64,000 bases of DNA from Streptomyces sp. NBC_01463. Lineage in GTDB: Bacteria; Actinomycetota; Actinomycetes; Streptomycetales; Streptomycetaceae. Below are positions 16,652 through 26,755 of this stretch, in pieces. The first letter of the stretch is position 1; each line of letters begins with the position of its first letter. The stretch lies in the NCBI GenBank assembly GCA_036227345.1, contig CP109468.1, positions 4,836,001 to 4,900,000 on the forward strand. Direction: 5' to 3'. Made by a program: the position numbers and the translations under genes. Below the pieces are notes generated by a model, which had not been told where the DNA came from, did not search any database, and saw nothing but the letters and a program-made list of their open reading frames with translations.

Positions 16652-17026
16652 GGTACTCCTCTGCATGCTGCATAGCGACGCGTGTGCTCGACCGCGTACT
16701 CGACGATGGGCGGATCTCTGCTCTCCGTGCACTCACTGCTCACTGGCCCGGTGCGACCCGCAGTCCCCCTTGCGTAACCTTGCGTGACGGGAGATGCGCG
16801 TGCGTGTGCCGGGACGCATGCCCTTCCTACCGCCGAATGGTGGGCCATGGGGTCGAAATCGCGGTATTCCCGGGTGCGCAGGGCCTCTGGTCAGGTATAG
16901 GAGTCCAGCCATCGCCCACCCGAACTCACTCGAAAGAGTTGCTCGCCAGTGGGTGGGGCGCGCCGCCCGGGGAGCACGTAGGCTCGGCTTACCGAAACAT
17001 TTGTCGTCGAAATGCCTGGAGTGACC
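16652..17026. other. Intergenic region upstream of ybaB-recR
   Basis: This gap of about 375 bp separates the divergent SLATT gene and ybaB and should contain both promoters. I see no RNA gene or strong hairpin. Locally it is less GC-rich (around 16880-17015), as expected for promoter DNA. Confidence 0.5.
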
Positions 17027-17362
17027 GTGATTCCCGGTGGTGGTCAGCCCAATATGCAGCAGTTGCTGCAGCAGGCTCAGAAGATGCAGCAGGACCTCGC
17101 GGAGGCTCAGGAGGAGCTGGCCAGGACCGAGGTCGAGGGCCAGGCGGGCGGAGGCCTGGTGAAGGCGACGGTCACCGGCTCCGGTGAGCTGCGCGGCCTG
17201 GTCATCGACCCGAAGGCGGTGGACCCCGAGGACACCGAGACGCTCGCGGACCTCGTCGTGGCGGCGGTCCAGGCGGCGAACGAGAACGCCCAGCAGCTCC
17301 AGCAGCAGAAACTGGGCCCGCTGGCCCAGGGCCTGGGCGGCATGCCCGGCCTCCCCTTCTGA
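17027..17362 (+). CDS. YbaB/EbfC-family nucleoid-associated protein
   Basis: The 111-residue DNA-binding protein has a long N-terminal helix ([22 protein letters not shown]) and the [17 protein letters not shown] beta segment typical of the family; a Gln-rich C-terminal helix ends in PGLPF. GTG 17027 has a GGAG site 5 nt upstream and matches the usual I-PGGGQPN start; ATG 17012 is the alternative. It is linked to recR 121 bp downstream, the common ybaB-recR arrangement, and probably binds DNA as a dimer. Confidence 0.93.
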   Translation: MIPGGGQPNMQQLLQQAQKMQQDLAEAQEELARTEVEGQAGGGLVKATVTGSGELRGLVIDPKAVDPEDTETLADLVVAAVQAANENAQQLQQQKLGPLAQGLGGMPGLPF

Positions 17363-17483
17363 CCGCGGGCGCACCGCCCGCGGCCGCGGCCGTGTTCCGT
17401 ACGACCGCGGACGTACCCAAGACCGTACGTACCCCCTACGGTACGTACCACGACTCGGCCGACCCGGCCCGAAAGGCGTTCCG

Positions 17484-18083
17484 TTGTACGAAGGCGTGGT
17501 TCAGGACCTCATCGACGAACTGGGCAGGCTGCCCGGCGTCGGTCCCAAGAGCGCGCAGCGGATCGCCTTCCACATCCTGCAGGCCGAGCCGACGGACGTG
17601 CGCCGTCTCGCCCACGCCCTGCTGGAGGTCAAGGACAAGGTCCGTTTCTGCGCCGTCTGCGGCAACGTGGCCCAGCAGGAGGAGTGCGGGATCTGCCGCG
17701 ACCCGCGCCGGGACCGGACGGTCATCTGCGTGGTCGAGGAGCCGAAGGACGTCGTCGCGATCGAGCGGACCCGTGAGTTCCGGGGCCGTTACCACGTCCT
17801 GGGCGGGGCGATCAGCCCCATCGAGGGCGTCGGTCCCGACGATCTGCGCATCCGCGAGCTGCTGGCCCGGCTCGCCGACGGCTCCATCACCGAACTGATC
17901 CTGGCGACCGACCCCAACCTGGAGGGCGAGGCCACCGCGACGTACCTGGCGCGGATGGTCAAGCCGATGGGGCTGCGCGTCACCCGGCTGGCCAGCGGTC
18001 TGCCGGTGGGCGGCGACCTGGAGTACGCGGACGAGGTCACCCTCGGCCGCGCCTTCGAGGGGAGGCGCCTGCTCGATGTCTGA
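17484..18083 (+). CDS. recR: Recombination protein RecR
   Basis: The 199-residue protein acts with RecF/RecO in loading RecA at gaps. An N-terminal helix-hairpin-helix ([24 protein letters not shown]) is followed by the C4 zinc finger ([16 protein letters not shown], residues 57-72), a Toprim domain ([17 protein letters not shown] ... [17 protein letters not shown]) and the C-terminal Walker-like end. The family start LYEGVVQDL fits TTG 17484, preceded by GAAAGG. It is cotranscribed with ybaB and followed by the DUF5063 gene after 101 bp. Confidence 0.97.
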   Translation: MYEGVVQDLIDELGRLPGVGPKSAQRIAFHILQAEPTDVRRLAHALLEVKDKVRFCAVCGNVAQQEECGICRDPRRDRTVICVVEEPKDVVAIERTREFRGRYHVLGGAISPIEGVGPDDLRIRELLARLADGSITELILATDPNLEGEATATYLARMVKPMGLRVTRLASGLPVGGDLEYADEVTLGRAFEGRRLLDV

Positions 18084-18184
18084 TCCTCTTCCGGCCGTTC
18101 TTCCGCGGTCTCACGACGGCTTTACGTTCAGCGCCGTTATCTTCGTCCCACCGTCTGCGACCGTGCCCATGGGAGGTCTCCTCG

Positions 18185-18844
18185 ATGTCTGACGCCACGC
18201 TGAACACAGTCACTCAGGACCCGGACGACTTCGCGGTCCAGATCGCCGACCAGATCAAGACGTTCATCGTCGCGGTCACCGAGGTGTCCCAGGTCGAGGA
18301 GCCCGAGGAGGCCGTACCGGTCCTGCTCCTCCAGGTCTCCCAGCTGCTGCTGGCCGGCGGCCGGCTCGGCGCGTACGAGGACATCCTTCCCGACGAGCGC
18401 TACGAGCCGGACCTCGGTGCCGAGCCGGACGCGGACGGCCTGCGCGAGCGGTTCGCCGCCCTGCTGGAGCCGATCGACGTCTACTCCGAGGTCTTCGACC
18501 CGTACGAGCCGCGCAAGGCCCCGGTCCCGGCCCGCATCTCCGACGACCTGGCCGACCTGGTCACGGACCTGCGCCACGGGCTGGCCCACTACGAGGAGGA
18601 CCGCACCACGGAGGCCCTGTGGTGGTGGCAGTTCTCCTACTTCTCCAACTGGGGCTCCACCGCCTCCGCCACCCTGCGCGCCCTGCAGTCCCTGATCGCC
18701 CACATCCGGCTCAACCAGCCCCTCCAGGAGCTCGACGGCCTGGACACCGACCAGGACGCCGGAGACGACGACCTGGCCGAGGAGGCGGGCCGCGTGATGG
18801 TCGAGGAGATCGCGGGCCCGCTGGGGCTGCGGCCGGTCAAGTAG
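18185..18844 (+). CDS. DUF5063-domain protein
   Basis: The 219-residue, strongly acidic cytosolic protein is all-helical by appearance, with a Trp-rich core (EALWWWQFSYFSNWGSTAS) and an Asp/Glu-rich C-terminus. It matches the DUF5063 proteins found after recR in actinomycetes. There are no catalytic motifs. ATG 18185 follows GGGAGG. Its function is unknown; the conserved position suggests a link to recR or to the amino acid genes downstream. Confidence 0.8.
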   Translation: MSDATLNTVTQDPDDFAVQIADQIKTFIVAVTEVSQVEEPEEAVPVLLLQVSQLLLAGGRLGAYEDILPDERYEPDLGAEPDADGLRERFAALLEPIDVYSEVFDPYEPRKAPVPARISDDLADLVTDLRHGLAHYEEDRTTEALWWWQFSYFSNWGSTASATLRALQSLIAHIRLNQPLQELDGLDTDQDAGDDDLAEEAGRVMVEEIAGPLGLRPVK

Positions 18845-19161
18845 GGGCGCCGAGGGGCCGGTTGCTGGCCCTCGGTAGCCGTCGCAGCGCAGGTCGGCGG
18901 CCGCATGAACCCCAGGTGCACGGCGTTGTCCTGCGCGGCGCCTGCCCGGACCGCGGAGCTCGCCGCTCGTCGTGTGGGCTGGGACACATAAGGGAGTGAC
19001 CGGGCGAACGGCGGGCAGCAGCCTCCTACGAGCAGTTCGGGGCGACACGCCGATGATCACGTGGTGAGCGGGACATCTCAGCATGTGATATCAGCGGGGC
19101 GTTTCCGGACTGCTCGTTAAACTGAGCCGACCGCGATAAATGGATTGAGCGAGGAGCGCAC
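18845..19161. other. Intergenic region upstream of aspartokinase
   Basis: This 317-bp gap contains no convincing gene or RNA. It presumably holds the aspartokinase promoter; a GATAAA element near 19133 is the best -10 candidate. A CACGTG palindrome occurs near 19058. Confidence 0.45.
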
Positions 19162-20433
19162 GTGGGCCTTGTCGTGCAGAAGTACGGAGGCTCCTCCGTA
19201 GCCGATGCCGAAGGCATCAAGCGTGTCGCCAAGCGAGTCGTCGACGCCAAGAAGAGCGGCAACCAGGTGGTTGTCGTGGTGTCAGCGATGGGCGACACGA
19301 CGGACGAGTTGATCGATCTCGCCGAGCAGGTATCTCCGATGCCGGCCGGGCGGGAGTTCGACATGCTGCTGACCGCCGGGGAGCGGATCTCCATGGCCCT
19401 GTTGGCGATGGCGATCAAAAACCTGGGCCACGAGGCCCAGTCGTTCACGGGCAGCCAGGCCGGTGTCATCACCGACTCGGTCCACAACAAAGCGCGCATC
19501 ATCGATGTCACGCCAGGCCGCATCCGGACCTCGATCGACGAGGGCAACATCGCCATCGTCGCCGGGTTCCAGGGGGTCAGCCAGGAGGGCAAGAACATCA
19601 CGACCCTCGGCCGCGGCGGGTCCGACACCACCGCTGTCGCGCTCGCGGCCGCGCTGGACGCCGAGGTCTGTGAGATCTACACCGATGTGGACGGTGTCTT
19701 CACCGCCGACCCGCGGGTCGTGAAGAAGGCCCGGAAGATCGACTGGATCTCCTTCGAGGACATGCTGGAGCTGGCCGCGTCCGGCTCCAAGGTGCTGCTG
19801 CACCGGTGCGTGGAGTACGCACGCCGCTACAACATCCCGATCCACGTCCGCTCGTCCTTCTCGGGACTGCGGGGCACCTGGGTCAGCAACGAGCCGCAAG
19901 GGGACCAGCAGGTGGAGCACGCCATCATCTCCGGAGTCGCCCACGACGTCTCCGAGGCCAAGGTCACGGTCGTCGGCGTGCCCGACAAGCCGGGCGAGGC
20001 GGCCGCGATCTTCCGTGCCATCGCGGACGCCGAGATCAACATGGACATGGTGGTGCAGAACGTCTCCGCCGCGTCCACCGGTCTCACCGACATCACGTTC
20101 ACGCTCCCCAAGGCGGAGGGCCGCAAGGCCATCGACGCCCTGGAGCGCAACCGGTCCACGATCGGCTTCGAATCGCTGCGCTACGACGACCAGATCGCCA
20201 AGATCTCCCTGGTCGGCGCGGGTATGAAGACCAACCCGGGGGTCACCGCGGGCTTCTTCGAGGCGCTGTCGGACGTCGGTGTGAACATCGAGCTCATCTC
20301 GACCTCCGAGATCCGCATCTCGGTGGTCACCCGCGCCGACGACGTCAACGAGGCCGTGCGCGCCGTGCACACCGCCTTCGGCCTCGACAGCGACTCCGAC
20401 GAGGCAGTCGTGTACGGGGGCACCGGCCGATGA
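19162..20433 (+). CDS. lysC: Aspartokinase
   Basis: The 423-residue enzyme phosphorylates aspartate, the entry to lysine, threonine, methionine and diaminopimelate. The N-terminal kinase domain shows [15 protein letters not shown], the [16 protein letters not shown] segment and [15 protein letters not shown]. Two C-terminal ACT domains ([17 protein letters not shown] and [14 protein letters not shown]) provide feedback control. Related actinobacterial genes encode an in-frame internal beta subunit, and the ACT half here could be translated in that way. GTG 19162 follows GAGGAG. The stop overlaps the asd start (ATGA), so the two pathway steps are translationally coupled. Confidence 0.97.
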   Translation: MGLVVQKYGGSSVADAEGIKRVAKRVVDAKKSGNQVVVVVSAMGDTTDELIDLAEQVSPMPAGREFDMLLTAGERISMALLAMAIKNLGHEAQSFTGSQAGVITDSVHNKARIIDVTPGRIRTSIDEGNIAIVAGFQGVSQEGKNITTLGRGGSDTTAVALAAALDAEVCEIYTDVDGVFTADPRVVKKARKIDWISFEDMLELAASGSKVLLHRCVEYARRYNIPIHVRSSFSGLRGTWVSNEPQGDQQVEHAIISGVAHDVSEAKVTVVGVPDKPGEAAAIFRAIADAEINMDMVVQNVSAASTGLTDITFTLPKAEGRKAIDALERNRSTIGFESLRYDDQIAKISLVGAGMKTNPGVTAGFFEALSDVGVNIELISTSEIRISVVTRADDVNEAVRAVHTAFGLDSDSDEAVVYGGTGR

Positions 20434-21494
20434 CCGCACGCCGCCCTTCGCTCGCGGTCGTCGGCGCGACCGGGGCGATCGGTGGCGTCATGCTCCAGAT
20501 CCTCTCGCAGCACGCGGATGTCTGGGGCGAGGTGAGACTCATCGCCTCGCCGCGTTCGGCCGGCCGCAAGCTGGTCGTGCGCGGCGAGGAGACCGAGGTC
20601 CTCGAACTCACCGAGGACGTCTTCGACGACGTCGACGTGGCGCTGTTCCTGGTGCCCGACGAGGTGTCCGCACGCTGGGCGCCGCTCGCCGCTTCCAAGG
20701 GCGCCGTCGTCATCGACGACTCCGCGGCCTTCCGGCTGGAGGGGGACGTCCCGCTGGTCGTCCCCGAGATCAACCCCCATGCCGTACGGATCAGACCGCG
20801 CGGCATCGTCGCGAGCCCGAACTGCACCACGCTGGCGATGGTCGTCGCGGTCGGCGCCCTGCACGCCGAATTCGGCCTGCGGGAGCTGGTCGTCTCGTCC
20901 TACCAGGCCGTGAGCGGGGCCGGGCGCGAAGGCGTCGCCGCGCTGCGCGAGCAGCTGTCGATGGTGGCCGGCACCGAACTCGGTACGCAGCCGGGCGACG
21001 TACGCCGTGTCGTGGGCGACCTGGACGGCGGTCCGTTCGCCGCACCCGTCGCCCTCAACGTGGTGCCGTGGGCCGGTACGGACGCCGGTGACGGCTGGTC
21101 GTCCGAGGAGCTGGCGATCCGCGACGAGTGCCGCAAGATCCTCGATCTGCCGAGTCTGCGGGTCTCCGCGACCTGCGTGTACGTCCCCGTGATCGGCACG
21201 CACTCGATGTCCGTGCACGCCCGCTTCGAGAACGAGGTCGCCGTCGACCGGGCCCACGAGATCCTGGCGACCGCGCCCGGTGTGGTGCTGTACGACAGCC
21301 CGGGCGCCGGCGACTACCCCACTCCGTCCGATGTGGTGGGCACCGACCCGACCTGGGTCGGCCGGGTCCGCCGCTCGCTGGACGATCCCAGGGCGCTGGA
21401 ACTCTTCGTCTGCGGCGACAACCTCCGCAAGGGCGCGGCGCTGAACGTGGCGCAGATCGCCGAAGCGGTGGCTGTCGAATTTCCCCGGTCCTGA
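20430..21494 (+). CDS. asd: Aspartate-semialdehyde dehydrogenase
   Basis: The 354-residue enzyme reduces aspartyl phosphate to the semialdehyde with [21 protein letters not shown] is the nucleotide-binding turn, SPNCTT holds the catalytic cysteine, [13 protein letters not shown] is the family signature, and [12 protein letters not shown] carries the active-site His. It starts inside the stop of lysC with an ATGA overlap. No clear terminator follows within 200 bp. Confidence 0.97.
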   Translation: MTARRPSLAVVGATGAIGGVMLQILSQHADVWGEVRLIASPRSAGRKLVVRGEETEVLELTEDVFDDVDVALFLVPDEVSARWAPLAASKGAVVIDDSAAFRLEGDVPLVVPEINPHAVRIRPRGIVASPNCTTLAMVVAVGALHAEFGLRELVVSSYQAVSGAGREGVAALREQLSMVAGTELGTQPGDVRRVVGDLDGGPFAAPVALNVVPWAGTDAGDGWSSEELAIRDECRKILDLPSLRVSATCVYVPVIGTHSMSVHARFENEVAVDRAHEILATAPGVVLYDSPGAGDYPTPSDVVGTDPTWVGRVRRSLDDPRALELFVCGDNLRKGAALNVAQIAEAVAVEFPRS

Positions 21495-21766
21495 TCGAAC
21501 CTGTTTTGTACGCTCTGTGAATGCCCTGTGAGCAAGTTGCTGGTCTGAACCTCTTGAGCTGGGACGTTGCGGTGTCCGACGATGACCTTTCGGTCCGTTG
21601 CAACCACCCGTCGGGTGGCAGGCGTCTAAGCGGTCACTTCTTGCGTGACGAGGCGCACATTCGGGGCATTTGGGGAAGAGCGGGTACGTATGAAGGCATA
21701 TCGCATGGTGTCAAACGCGGTGCCGTATGCGTACAACCCTGACGGGGGGAAGCGTGTCCAACTGGC

Positions 21767-22429
21767 GTGGCAGAGGTTCTCGATATCACAGTGGTGGGCC
21801 CCTTGCGCGGCGCTTCGGTGCGACCGCTCAGACGGCCCCGCGCGCCCGGCGGTATGCCGGTGATCGCGCCCATGCCCGCCGCTCGCCCGGCAGGGCTGCC
21901 GTCGCAGCGCGAGGGCGCTGAGGAGAGCGTGGCAGCCGGAACCACCGTCGACCATCTCACCGAGACCTATCGCGCCCACTACCGTTCGCTGCTCGGCCTC
22001 GCGGCCCTGCTGCTGGACGACACGGCGTCCTGTGAGGACGTCGTGCAGGAGGCGTTCATCCGCGTGCACTCGGCGCGCAACCGGGTACGGGAGCCCGAGA
22101 AGACACTCGCGTACCTGCGCCAGACCGTCGTCAACCTCTCCCGCTCCGCACTGCGACGCCGCATCCTCGGGCTGAAGCTGCTCTCCAAGCCCATGCCGGA
22201 CATGGCGAGCGCGGAGGAGGGCGCGTACGACCAGCTGGAGCGGGACGCGCTGATCAAGGCGATGCGGGGGCTGCAACGGCGCCAGCGGGAGGTGCTGGTG
22301 CTGCGTTACTTCGCGGACATGACCGAGGCGCAGGTCGCCGAGACGCTGGGGATCTCCCTGGGCTCGGTGAAGGCGTACGGGTCCCGGGGCATCGCGGCGC
22401 TGCGCGTGGTGATGGAGGCGCAGGCATGA
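21767..22429 (+). CDS. SigE-type (ECF) RNA polymerase sigma factor
   Basis: The 220-residue protein has a ~55-residue Pro/Arg-rich N-terminal extension, a sigma region 2 (YRAHYRSLLGLAALLLDD ... EDVVQEAFIRVH) and a sigma region 4 (LQRRQREVLVLRYFADMTEAQVAETLGISLGSVKAY). This is the SigE-family ECF arrangement of actinomycetes. It overlaps the next gene by ATGA, the usual place for its regulator. The GTG at 21767 is the longest start compatible with the family; internal ATGs (21855, 21873) are alternatives. The preceding 272-bp gap contains a 7-bp-arm hairpin at 21604-21618. Confidence 0.88.
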   Translation: MAEVLDITVVGPLRGASVRPLRRPRAPGGMPVIAPMPAARPAGLPSQREGAEESVAAGTTVDHLTETYRAHYRSLLGLAALLLDDTASCEDVVQEAFIRVHSARNRVREPEKTLAYLRQTVVNLSRSALRRRILGLKLLSKPMPDMASAEEGAYDQLERDALIKAMRGLQRRQREVLVLRYFADMTEAQVAETLGISLGSVKAYGSRGIAALRVVMEAQA

Positions 22430-23769
22430 GCCGGCGCCACGACCACGACCACGAAGAGGAACGCGGGCGCGAGGGCGGGAGCGGATACCGGCGCAGGCCC
22501 TCTCGCGGACATCGGATTGACCGGACTGGAAACGGAATTGTGAACCACGGGCCGGAGAACACCCCGCACACGGACCGCGCGGCCGGAGAGGGCGCGCAGC
22601 CCGTCGCCGGTGGGCCCACCGGCGACGGGAACGCCGACACCCCGGCGTTCGGCAGCACGGCCGCGCTCTTCGGCCGGGCCGCCGAGTCCTCGGGCGGCGC
22701 CCCCGGCGGCGACTTCCCGGGCAGCGCCTTCCCGGGCGGTGCGTCACTCGACGAGGACGCGTTGCGCCGGATGATGCGCGGTGCCGTGCAGGACCTGGAA
22801 CCCGGTGAGGGCACGCTCGACCAGCTGCACCGCGCGGTGCCCGCCCGGCGTGCGCGCCGGCGGCAGGCGCTCGTAGGAGTGGCCGCGGCCGCCCTGCTCA
22901 TCGGTACCGCGGTCCCCGCCTTCGTCCATGTCGCGGGCTCCGACGGCTCGAACACCGCCAGCCCCTCCATCGCCGGCCACGGCGAGCAGGCGCAGGGCGG
23001 CAACGGGGACGAGCCGGGCGCGGTCTCCGGCAACGGTGGCGGCACCGGTGGCGGCGACGGACAGCAGGGCGGCGACCACGGCCTCCCGGACGGTACGGCC
23101 ACCCCGTCGGACAGCAGCGGGCAGGGCGTGGACGGCGAGGTGTCCGCCGGGCCCGCGGACCCGGCCGCCAGCGCCGAGACCGTCATGCCGGCCTGCGCAC
23201 CCGAGCAGCTCGGAGTCGCATCGGCGAGCACCGGAGCGGCCGGTGCCGACGGCACGGTGTACGGAACCTTCCGCATCGCCAACGTGTCCGGCAAGAACTG
23301 CTCGGTGAGCAGCAGCGGCACGGTGGGCTTCCAGGCGGCGGGCGCGGCCGACCCGGCCAGGATCGTGGTCGTCCGGCACACCCAGGGGGACCCGGCGTCC
23401 GGACTGCCCGATCCGGGTGAGGAGGAGGCGACGGTCCTGCTGAAGCCGGACATGGTCTACGAGGTGCAGTTCGCCTGGGTGCCCCAGGACACCTGTCCGA
23501 CCACCGGCGGCTCACCCTCCCCGACACCCACGGACGGCGCGGCCGGCAGCACCGGGGTCGCGGCCGGGTCCACCACGGGCAGCGGGACCGGGGACGGCGA
23601 AACGGGTACGGAACCGCAGCTCGGCAGCGATGAGGGCGACGGCGCGGCACAGGGCAGCGTCTCCGTGCAGCACACGCCGGAGCCGGGTGCCCCGGTCGCC
23701 GAGACGAAGATCGCCAACGCCTGCGCGGGCACGATCTACCGGACGGGCGTGCTCGAACCCTCGTCGTAG
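22426..23769 (+). CDS. Probable anti-sigma or sigma-partner membrane protein
   Basis: The 447-residue protein overlaps the sigma gene by ATGA. A cytoplasmic N-terminal part includes a short conserved segment (EDALRRMMRGAVQDLEPGEGTLDQLHRAVPARRARRR) and is followed by one membrane helix (ALVGVAAAALLIGTAVPAFV, near residue 150). The rest is a long Gly/Ser/Thr/Pro-rich outer region with a DUF4232-like beta domain (CAPEQLGVASASTGAAGADG ... NVSGKNCSV). The layout fits an anti-sigma factor with an extracytoplasmic sensor, but no zinc-binding anti-sigma motif is visible. A GTG at 22540 is an alternative start. Confidence 0.7.
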   Translation: MSRRHDHDHEEERGREGGSGYRRRPSRGHRIDRTGNGIVNHGPENTPHTDRAAGEGAQPVAGGPTGDGNADTPAFGSTAALFGRAAESSGGAPGGDFPGSAFPGGASLDEDALRRMMRGAVQDLEPGEGTLDQLHRAVPARRARRRQALVGVAAAALLIGTAVPAFVHVAGSDGSNTASPSIAGHGEQAQGGNGDEPGAVSGNGGGTGGGDGQQGGDHGLPDGTATPSDSSGQGVDGEVSAGPADPAASAETVMPACAPEQLGVASASTGAAGADGTVYGTFRIANVSGKNCSVSSSGTVGFQAAGAADPARIVVVRHTQGDPASGLPDPGEEEATVLLKPDMVYEVQFAWVPQDTCPTTGGSPSPTPTDGAAGSTGVAAGSTTGSGTGDGETGTEPQLGSDEGDGAAQGSVSVQHTPEPGAPVAETKIANACAGTIYRTGVLEPSS

Positions 23770-23844
23770 GCGCGGGGGCAGGCGTCGTACACAGGCGTCG
23801 TTACAGGGGGCGGGGACGCGACTGCGGCCACGCGGGCGCCGGGT

Positions 23845-23869
23845 GCGGGCCCGTCGGGATGAGGCCCGC
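23845..23869. terminator. Short hairpin between convergent genes
   Basis: GCGGGCC and GGCCCGC (7-bp arms, 11-nt loop) lie between the convergent sigma-partner and SURF1 genes. It is a modest terminator candidate. Confidence 0.5.
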
Positions 23870-23874
23870 GGCGG

Positions 23875-24717
23875 TCAGGGGTTCGCCGGGGTCTCCTCGT
23901 CGGCGATCAGGCCGAGCCGCAGGTCCCGGGCCGCCTCGGCCTCGCGCCGGAGCAGCCGGAACCACATGAAGACCACGAACGCGGCGAAGACGAACCACTC
24001 GCCCGTGTAGCCGAGGTTCTGGAACGCCTTCAGGTCGAGCCCGCTGCCCTGCGGCGCCGCGGCCGGTACGGGGCGCAGACCGCCGCCGTCCTTGCCCGGG
24101 GCGTCGGTGAGCGCGGCGCCGGCGGTACCGGACGCGGGAGTGCGGGCACCGGTCTCCTGAAGGGTCACCCAGGCGTCGTACACGTCGTACGTGACGAGGT
24201 TGACCAGGGACGCGGCGCTGATCATCCCGACCTGGCCGTCGGGGAGGCCGCCCTTCGCGTCGACCCCGGCGGTGCCCGCGCTCTCCGAGGCCTGGAGGTC
24301 GCCGGTCACGGTGACCCGGCCGGTCGGCGCGGCCGGCACCGGGGTCTGTCCGGCCTTTCCGGGCAGCCAGCCGCGTACCACCGGCAGGGCCTTGCCGCCG
24401 TCGGTGCGCAGCATGTCCAGGACGTAGAAGCCGCTGCGGTCGTCCAGCTTCCTTCCGGGCACCAGGAACTGATCGGCGTACCGGCCGCTGGCGGTGGCGG
24501 GACGGCCGGAGGTCACCGTGTCGACGGGCAGCAGCTCGTCGAGCGGTTCGGCGGCCAGGCTGCCGGGGGCGGGCTGCTTCTCGGCGGCCTCGTGCGTCTG
24601 CACGCGGTCCTCGAAGCGGCCGAGCTGCCAGGTGCCCATGAACACGCAGAACGGGATGGCCAGCACGACGAAGAGGTTGATCCCCCACCATCGCGGGGTC
24701 AGCAGGAACCGGTACAC
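23875..24717 (-). CDS. SURF1-family cytochrome oxidase assembly protein
   Basis: The 280-residue protein has an N-terminal membrane helix (WWGINLFVVLAIPFCVFMGTWQLGRF) that ends in the SURF1 hallmark GTWQLGRF and a C-terminal helix (WFVFAAFVVFMWFRLLRRE). Between them is the periplasm-facing domain with PVVRGWLPG. SURF1 assists haem a insertion into cytochrome c oxidase subunit I. GTG 24717 matches the family start. It is convergent with the sigma-partner gene and stands alone. Confidence 0.9.
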   Translation of the reverse strand: MYRFLLTPRWWGINLFVVLAIPFCVFMGTWQLGRFEDRVQTHEAAEKQPAPGSLAAEPLDELLPVDTVTSGRPATASGRYADQFLVPGRKLDDRSGFYVLDMLRTDGGKALPVVRGWLPGKAGQTPVPAAPTGRVTVTGDLQASESAGTAGVDAKGGLPDGQVGMISAASLVNLVTYDVYDAWVTLQETGARTPASGTAGAALTDAPGKDGGGLRPVPAAAPQGSGLDLKAFQNLGYTGEWFVFAAFVVFMWFRLLRREAEAARDLRLGLIADEETPANP

Positions 24718-24833
24718 CCCTCCACGGTACGGTCCCCGCTCCGGCCCGCCGGAGCGGGGGCACCCCGGAAGCAGCCCTTTATACGGCTCCTACGCCACGC
24801 CCGTGCCGTGTCCCTCGCCTCTCCGTACCGCCG

Positions 24834-26684
24834 CTACGCCCCCTCGGCCGGGTCTCCCAGATGGCGCCGGGCGAAGTCGAGTTCCAGGCGCACCTGCTTG
24901 ATCCGCTCCTCCACGACGAGCGAGCCGTGGCCCGCGTCGTACCGGTAGACCTCGTGCACGGCGTCGCGGCCCTTCAGCCGGTCCACGTAGTTCTCCACCT
25001 GACGGATCGGGCAGCGCGGGTCGTTGACGCCCGCCGAGATGTAGACGGGTGCCCGCACGGCGTCGACGTACGTCAGGGGTGACGAGGCCTCGAACCGCTC
25101 GGGCACCTCCTCCGGTGTCCCGCCCAGCAGGGTGCGGTCCATCGCCTTCAGGGCCTCCATCTCGTCGTGGTACGCCGTGACGTAGTCCGCGACCGGGACC
25201 GCGGCCAGGCCCACGGCCCAGTCGCCGGGCTGTGTGCCGAGGCCGAGCAGCGTCAGATAGCCGCCCCAGGAGCCGCCCGCCAGGACCAGCTTCGCCGGGT
25301 CCGCGAGGCCGGACTTCACCGCCCACTCCCGGACCGCCGCGATGTCCTCCAGCTCGATCAGGCCGACCCGGTGCTTGAGCGCGTCCGTCCAGGCGCGCCC
25401 GTAGCCGGTCGAGCCGCGGTAGTTGACCCGGACCACCGCGTAGCCGTGGTCCACCCAGGCGGCGGGCCCGGCCGCGAACGCGTCGCTGTCGTGCCAGGTG
25501 GGTCCGCCGTGGATCTCGAAGACGGTCGGGAACGGGCCCTCGGCCGGAGCGGCCGGGCGCTGGACGAGCGCGTGGACACGGCCCCCGGGCCCGTCCACCC
25601 ACACGTCCTCGACCGGCACGGAGACCGGGGCCTTCGCCCCGGGCGGATCGAGCACCACGGCGCCGGTCGTCGAACGGACGACGGGCGGCTCGGCGGCCGA
25701 CGACCACAGGTACTCCACCGTGCCGTCCGGCCGGGCCGTGGCACCCGAGACCGAACCGGCGGGCGTCTCCACCCGCACCAGGGCGCCGTCCGCCGCGACG
25801 GGTTCGTACCGCCACAGCTCGCTGCGGGCCTCGAAGCCGTGCTCGACGAGGAGCGCGGAGCCGTCCGGATACCACTCGGCGCCCACATCGCCCGGCAGGT
25901 CGATGGCGAGGTCCGTCTCCGTGCCCGCGACCGGGTCCCAGATCATCGGCTCCCAGCGGCCGCGCCGCTGGTGCCCGACCAGCAGCCGGGTGTCCCCGGC
26001 GACCGGCGCGAAGCCGAGGACCGCCAGCCCCAGCTCCTTCGTGCCGCCCTCGGTGTCGTCCAGCTCCGCGACCGTGGTGCCGTCGGCACGCACCACCCGC
26101 AGCGCGGAGTGCATCGCGTCGCCGTGCTCCGTGTGCTCCAGCGCGATCAGCGTCCCGTCGTGCGACATGTCGCCGACCCCGGCCGACTCGCGGTGGCGGT
26201 AGATCTCCACGGGCGCGGCCCCGGGCCGTACGACATGGACCGTCGTGCCGTCCTCGTCCGTCGAACGGCCGATCACCGCCGTTCCGTCCCGTCCGATGGC
26301 GAGCCCGGCCGGATAGGACGGTTCGAGCCCGGGAGCCGCCGGCTCGTCCACAGTCACCTCCGCGCTCCCCTCGCCCCCGGCACTGAACGGCTGGCGCATC
26401 CACACCCCGAACTCGTCGCCGTCGGTGTCGCTGAACCACCAGACGGCCTCGCCGCCCGGCGTCAGCACGCCGTCCGTCGTCCCGTTCGGCCGGTCGGTCA
26501 CCTGGCGCTGCCCGCCCGTCGCCCGGTCCCATGCGTACAGCTCGTACGTCCCCGTCGCGTTGGAGACGAACAGCGCGCGGTCCGGTGCGTCCTCCGCCCA
26601 GTCGGGCAGCGACACCCGGGGGGCCCGGAAGCGCTGCTCCCACTCCGGGACGGAATCGGTCGTCGAACCAGTGGTCTCAGTCAT
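24834..26684 (-). CDS. S9-family prolyl oligopeptidase-type serine peptidase
   Basis: The 616-residue cytosolic enzyme has an N-terminal beta-propeller (about residues 30-370) and a C-terminal alpha/beta hydrolase domain. GGSWGGYL holds the nucleophilic serine, the NDPRCP segment the aspartate, and DAGHGSLV the histidine. FEIHGGPTWHDSDAFAAG is the oxyanion region. It should cleave small peptides or acylated amino acids. ATG 26684 follows a G-rich site. It is divergent from the methyltransferase gene with a 71-bp gap. Confidence 0.92.
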   Translation of the reverse strand: MTETTGSTTDSVPEWEQRFRAPRVSLPDWAEDAPDRALFVSNATGTYELYAWDRATGGQRQVTDRPNGTTDGVLTPGGEAVWWFSDTDGDEFGVWMRQPFSAGGEGSAEVTVDEPAAPGLEPSYPAGLAIGRDGTAVIGRSTDEDGTTVHVVRPGAAPVEIYRHRESAGVGDMSHDGTLIALEHTEHGDAMHSALRVVRADGTTVAELDDTEGGTKELGLAVLGFAPVAGDTRLLVGHQRRGRWEPMIWDPVAGTETDLAIDLPGDVGAEWYPDGSALLVEHGFEARSELWRYEPVAADGALVRVETPAGSVSGATARPDGTVEYLWSSAAEPPVVRSTTGAVVLDPPGAKAPVSVPVEDVWVDGPGGRVHALVQRPAAPAEGPFPTVFEIHGGPTWHDSDAFAAGPAAWVDHGYAVVRVNYRGSTGYGRAWTDALKHRVGLIELEDIAAVREWAVKSGLADPAKLVLAGGSWGGYLTLLGLGTQPGDWAVGLAAVPVADYVTAYHDEMEALKAMDRTLLGGTPEEVPERFEASSPLTYVDAVRAPVYISAGVNDPRCPIRQVENYVDRLKGRDAVHEVYRYDAGHGSLVVEERIKQVRLELDFARRHLGDPAEGA

Positions 26685-26755
26685 GCCCCCCATTCTGCGC
26701 CGGGCCGCCGACAAACCGTTCGCGTCGTCCGCAGCCTGTGGATAACCTCGCGGAC

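Noticed and set aside
19162..21494. Aspartokinase and asd as lysine-supply genes belonging to the cluster
   Set aside because: They lie about 20 kb away in a conserved housekeeping neighbourhood and are best read as primary metabolism.
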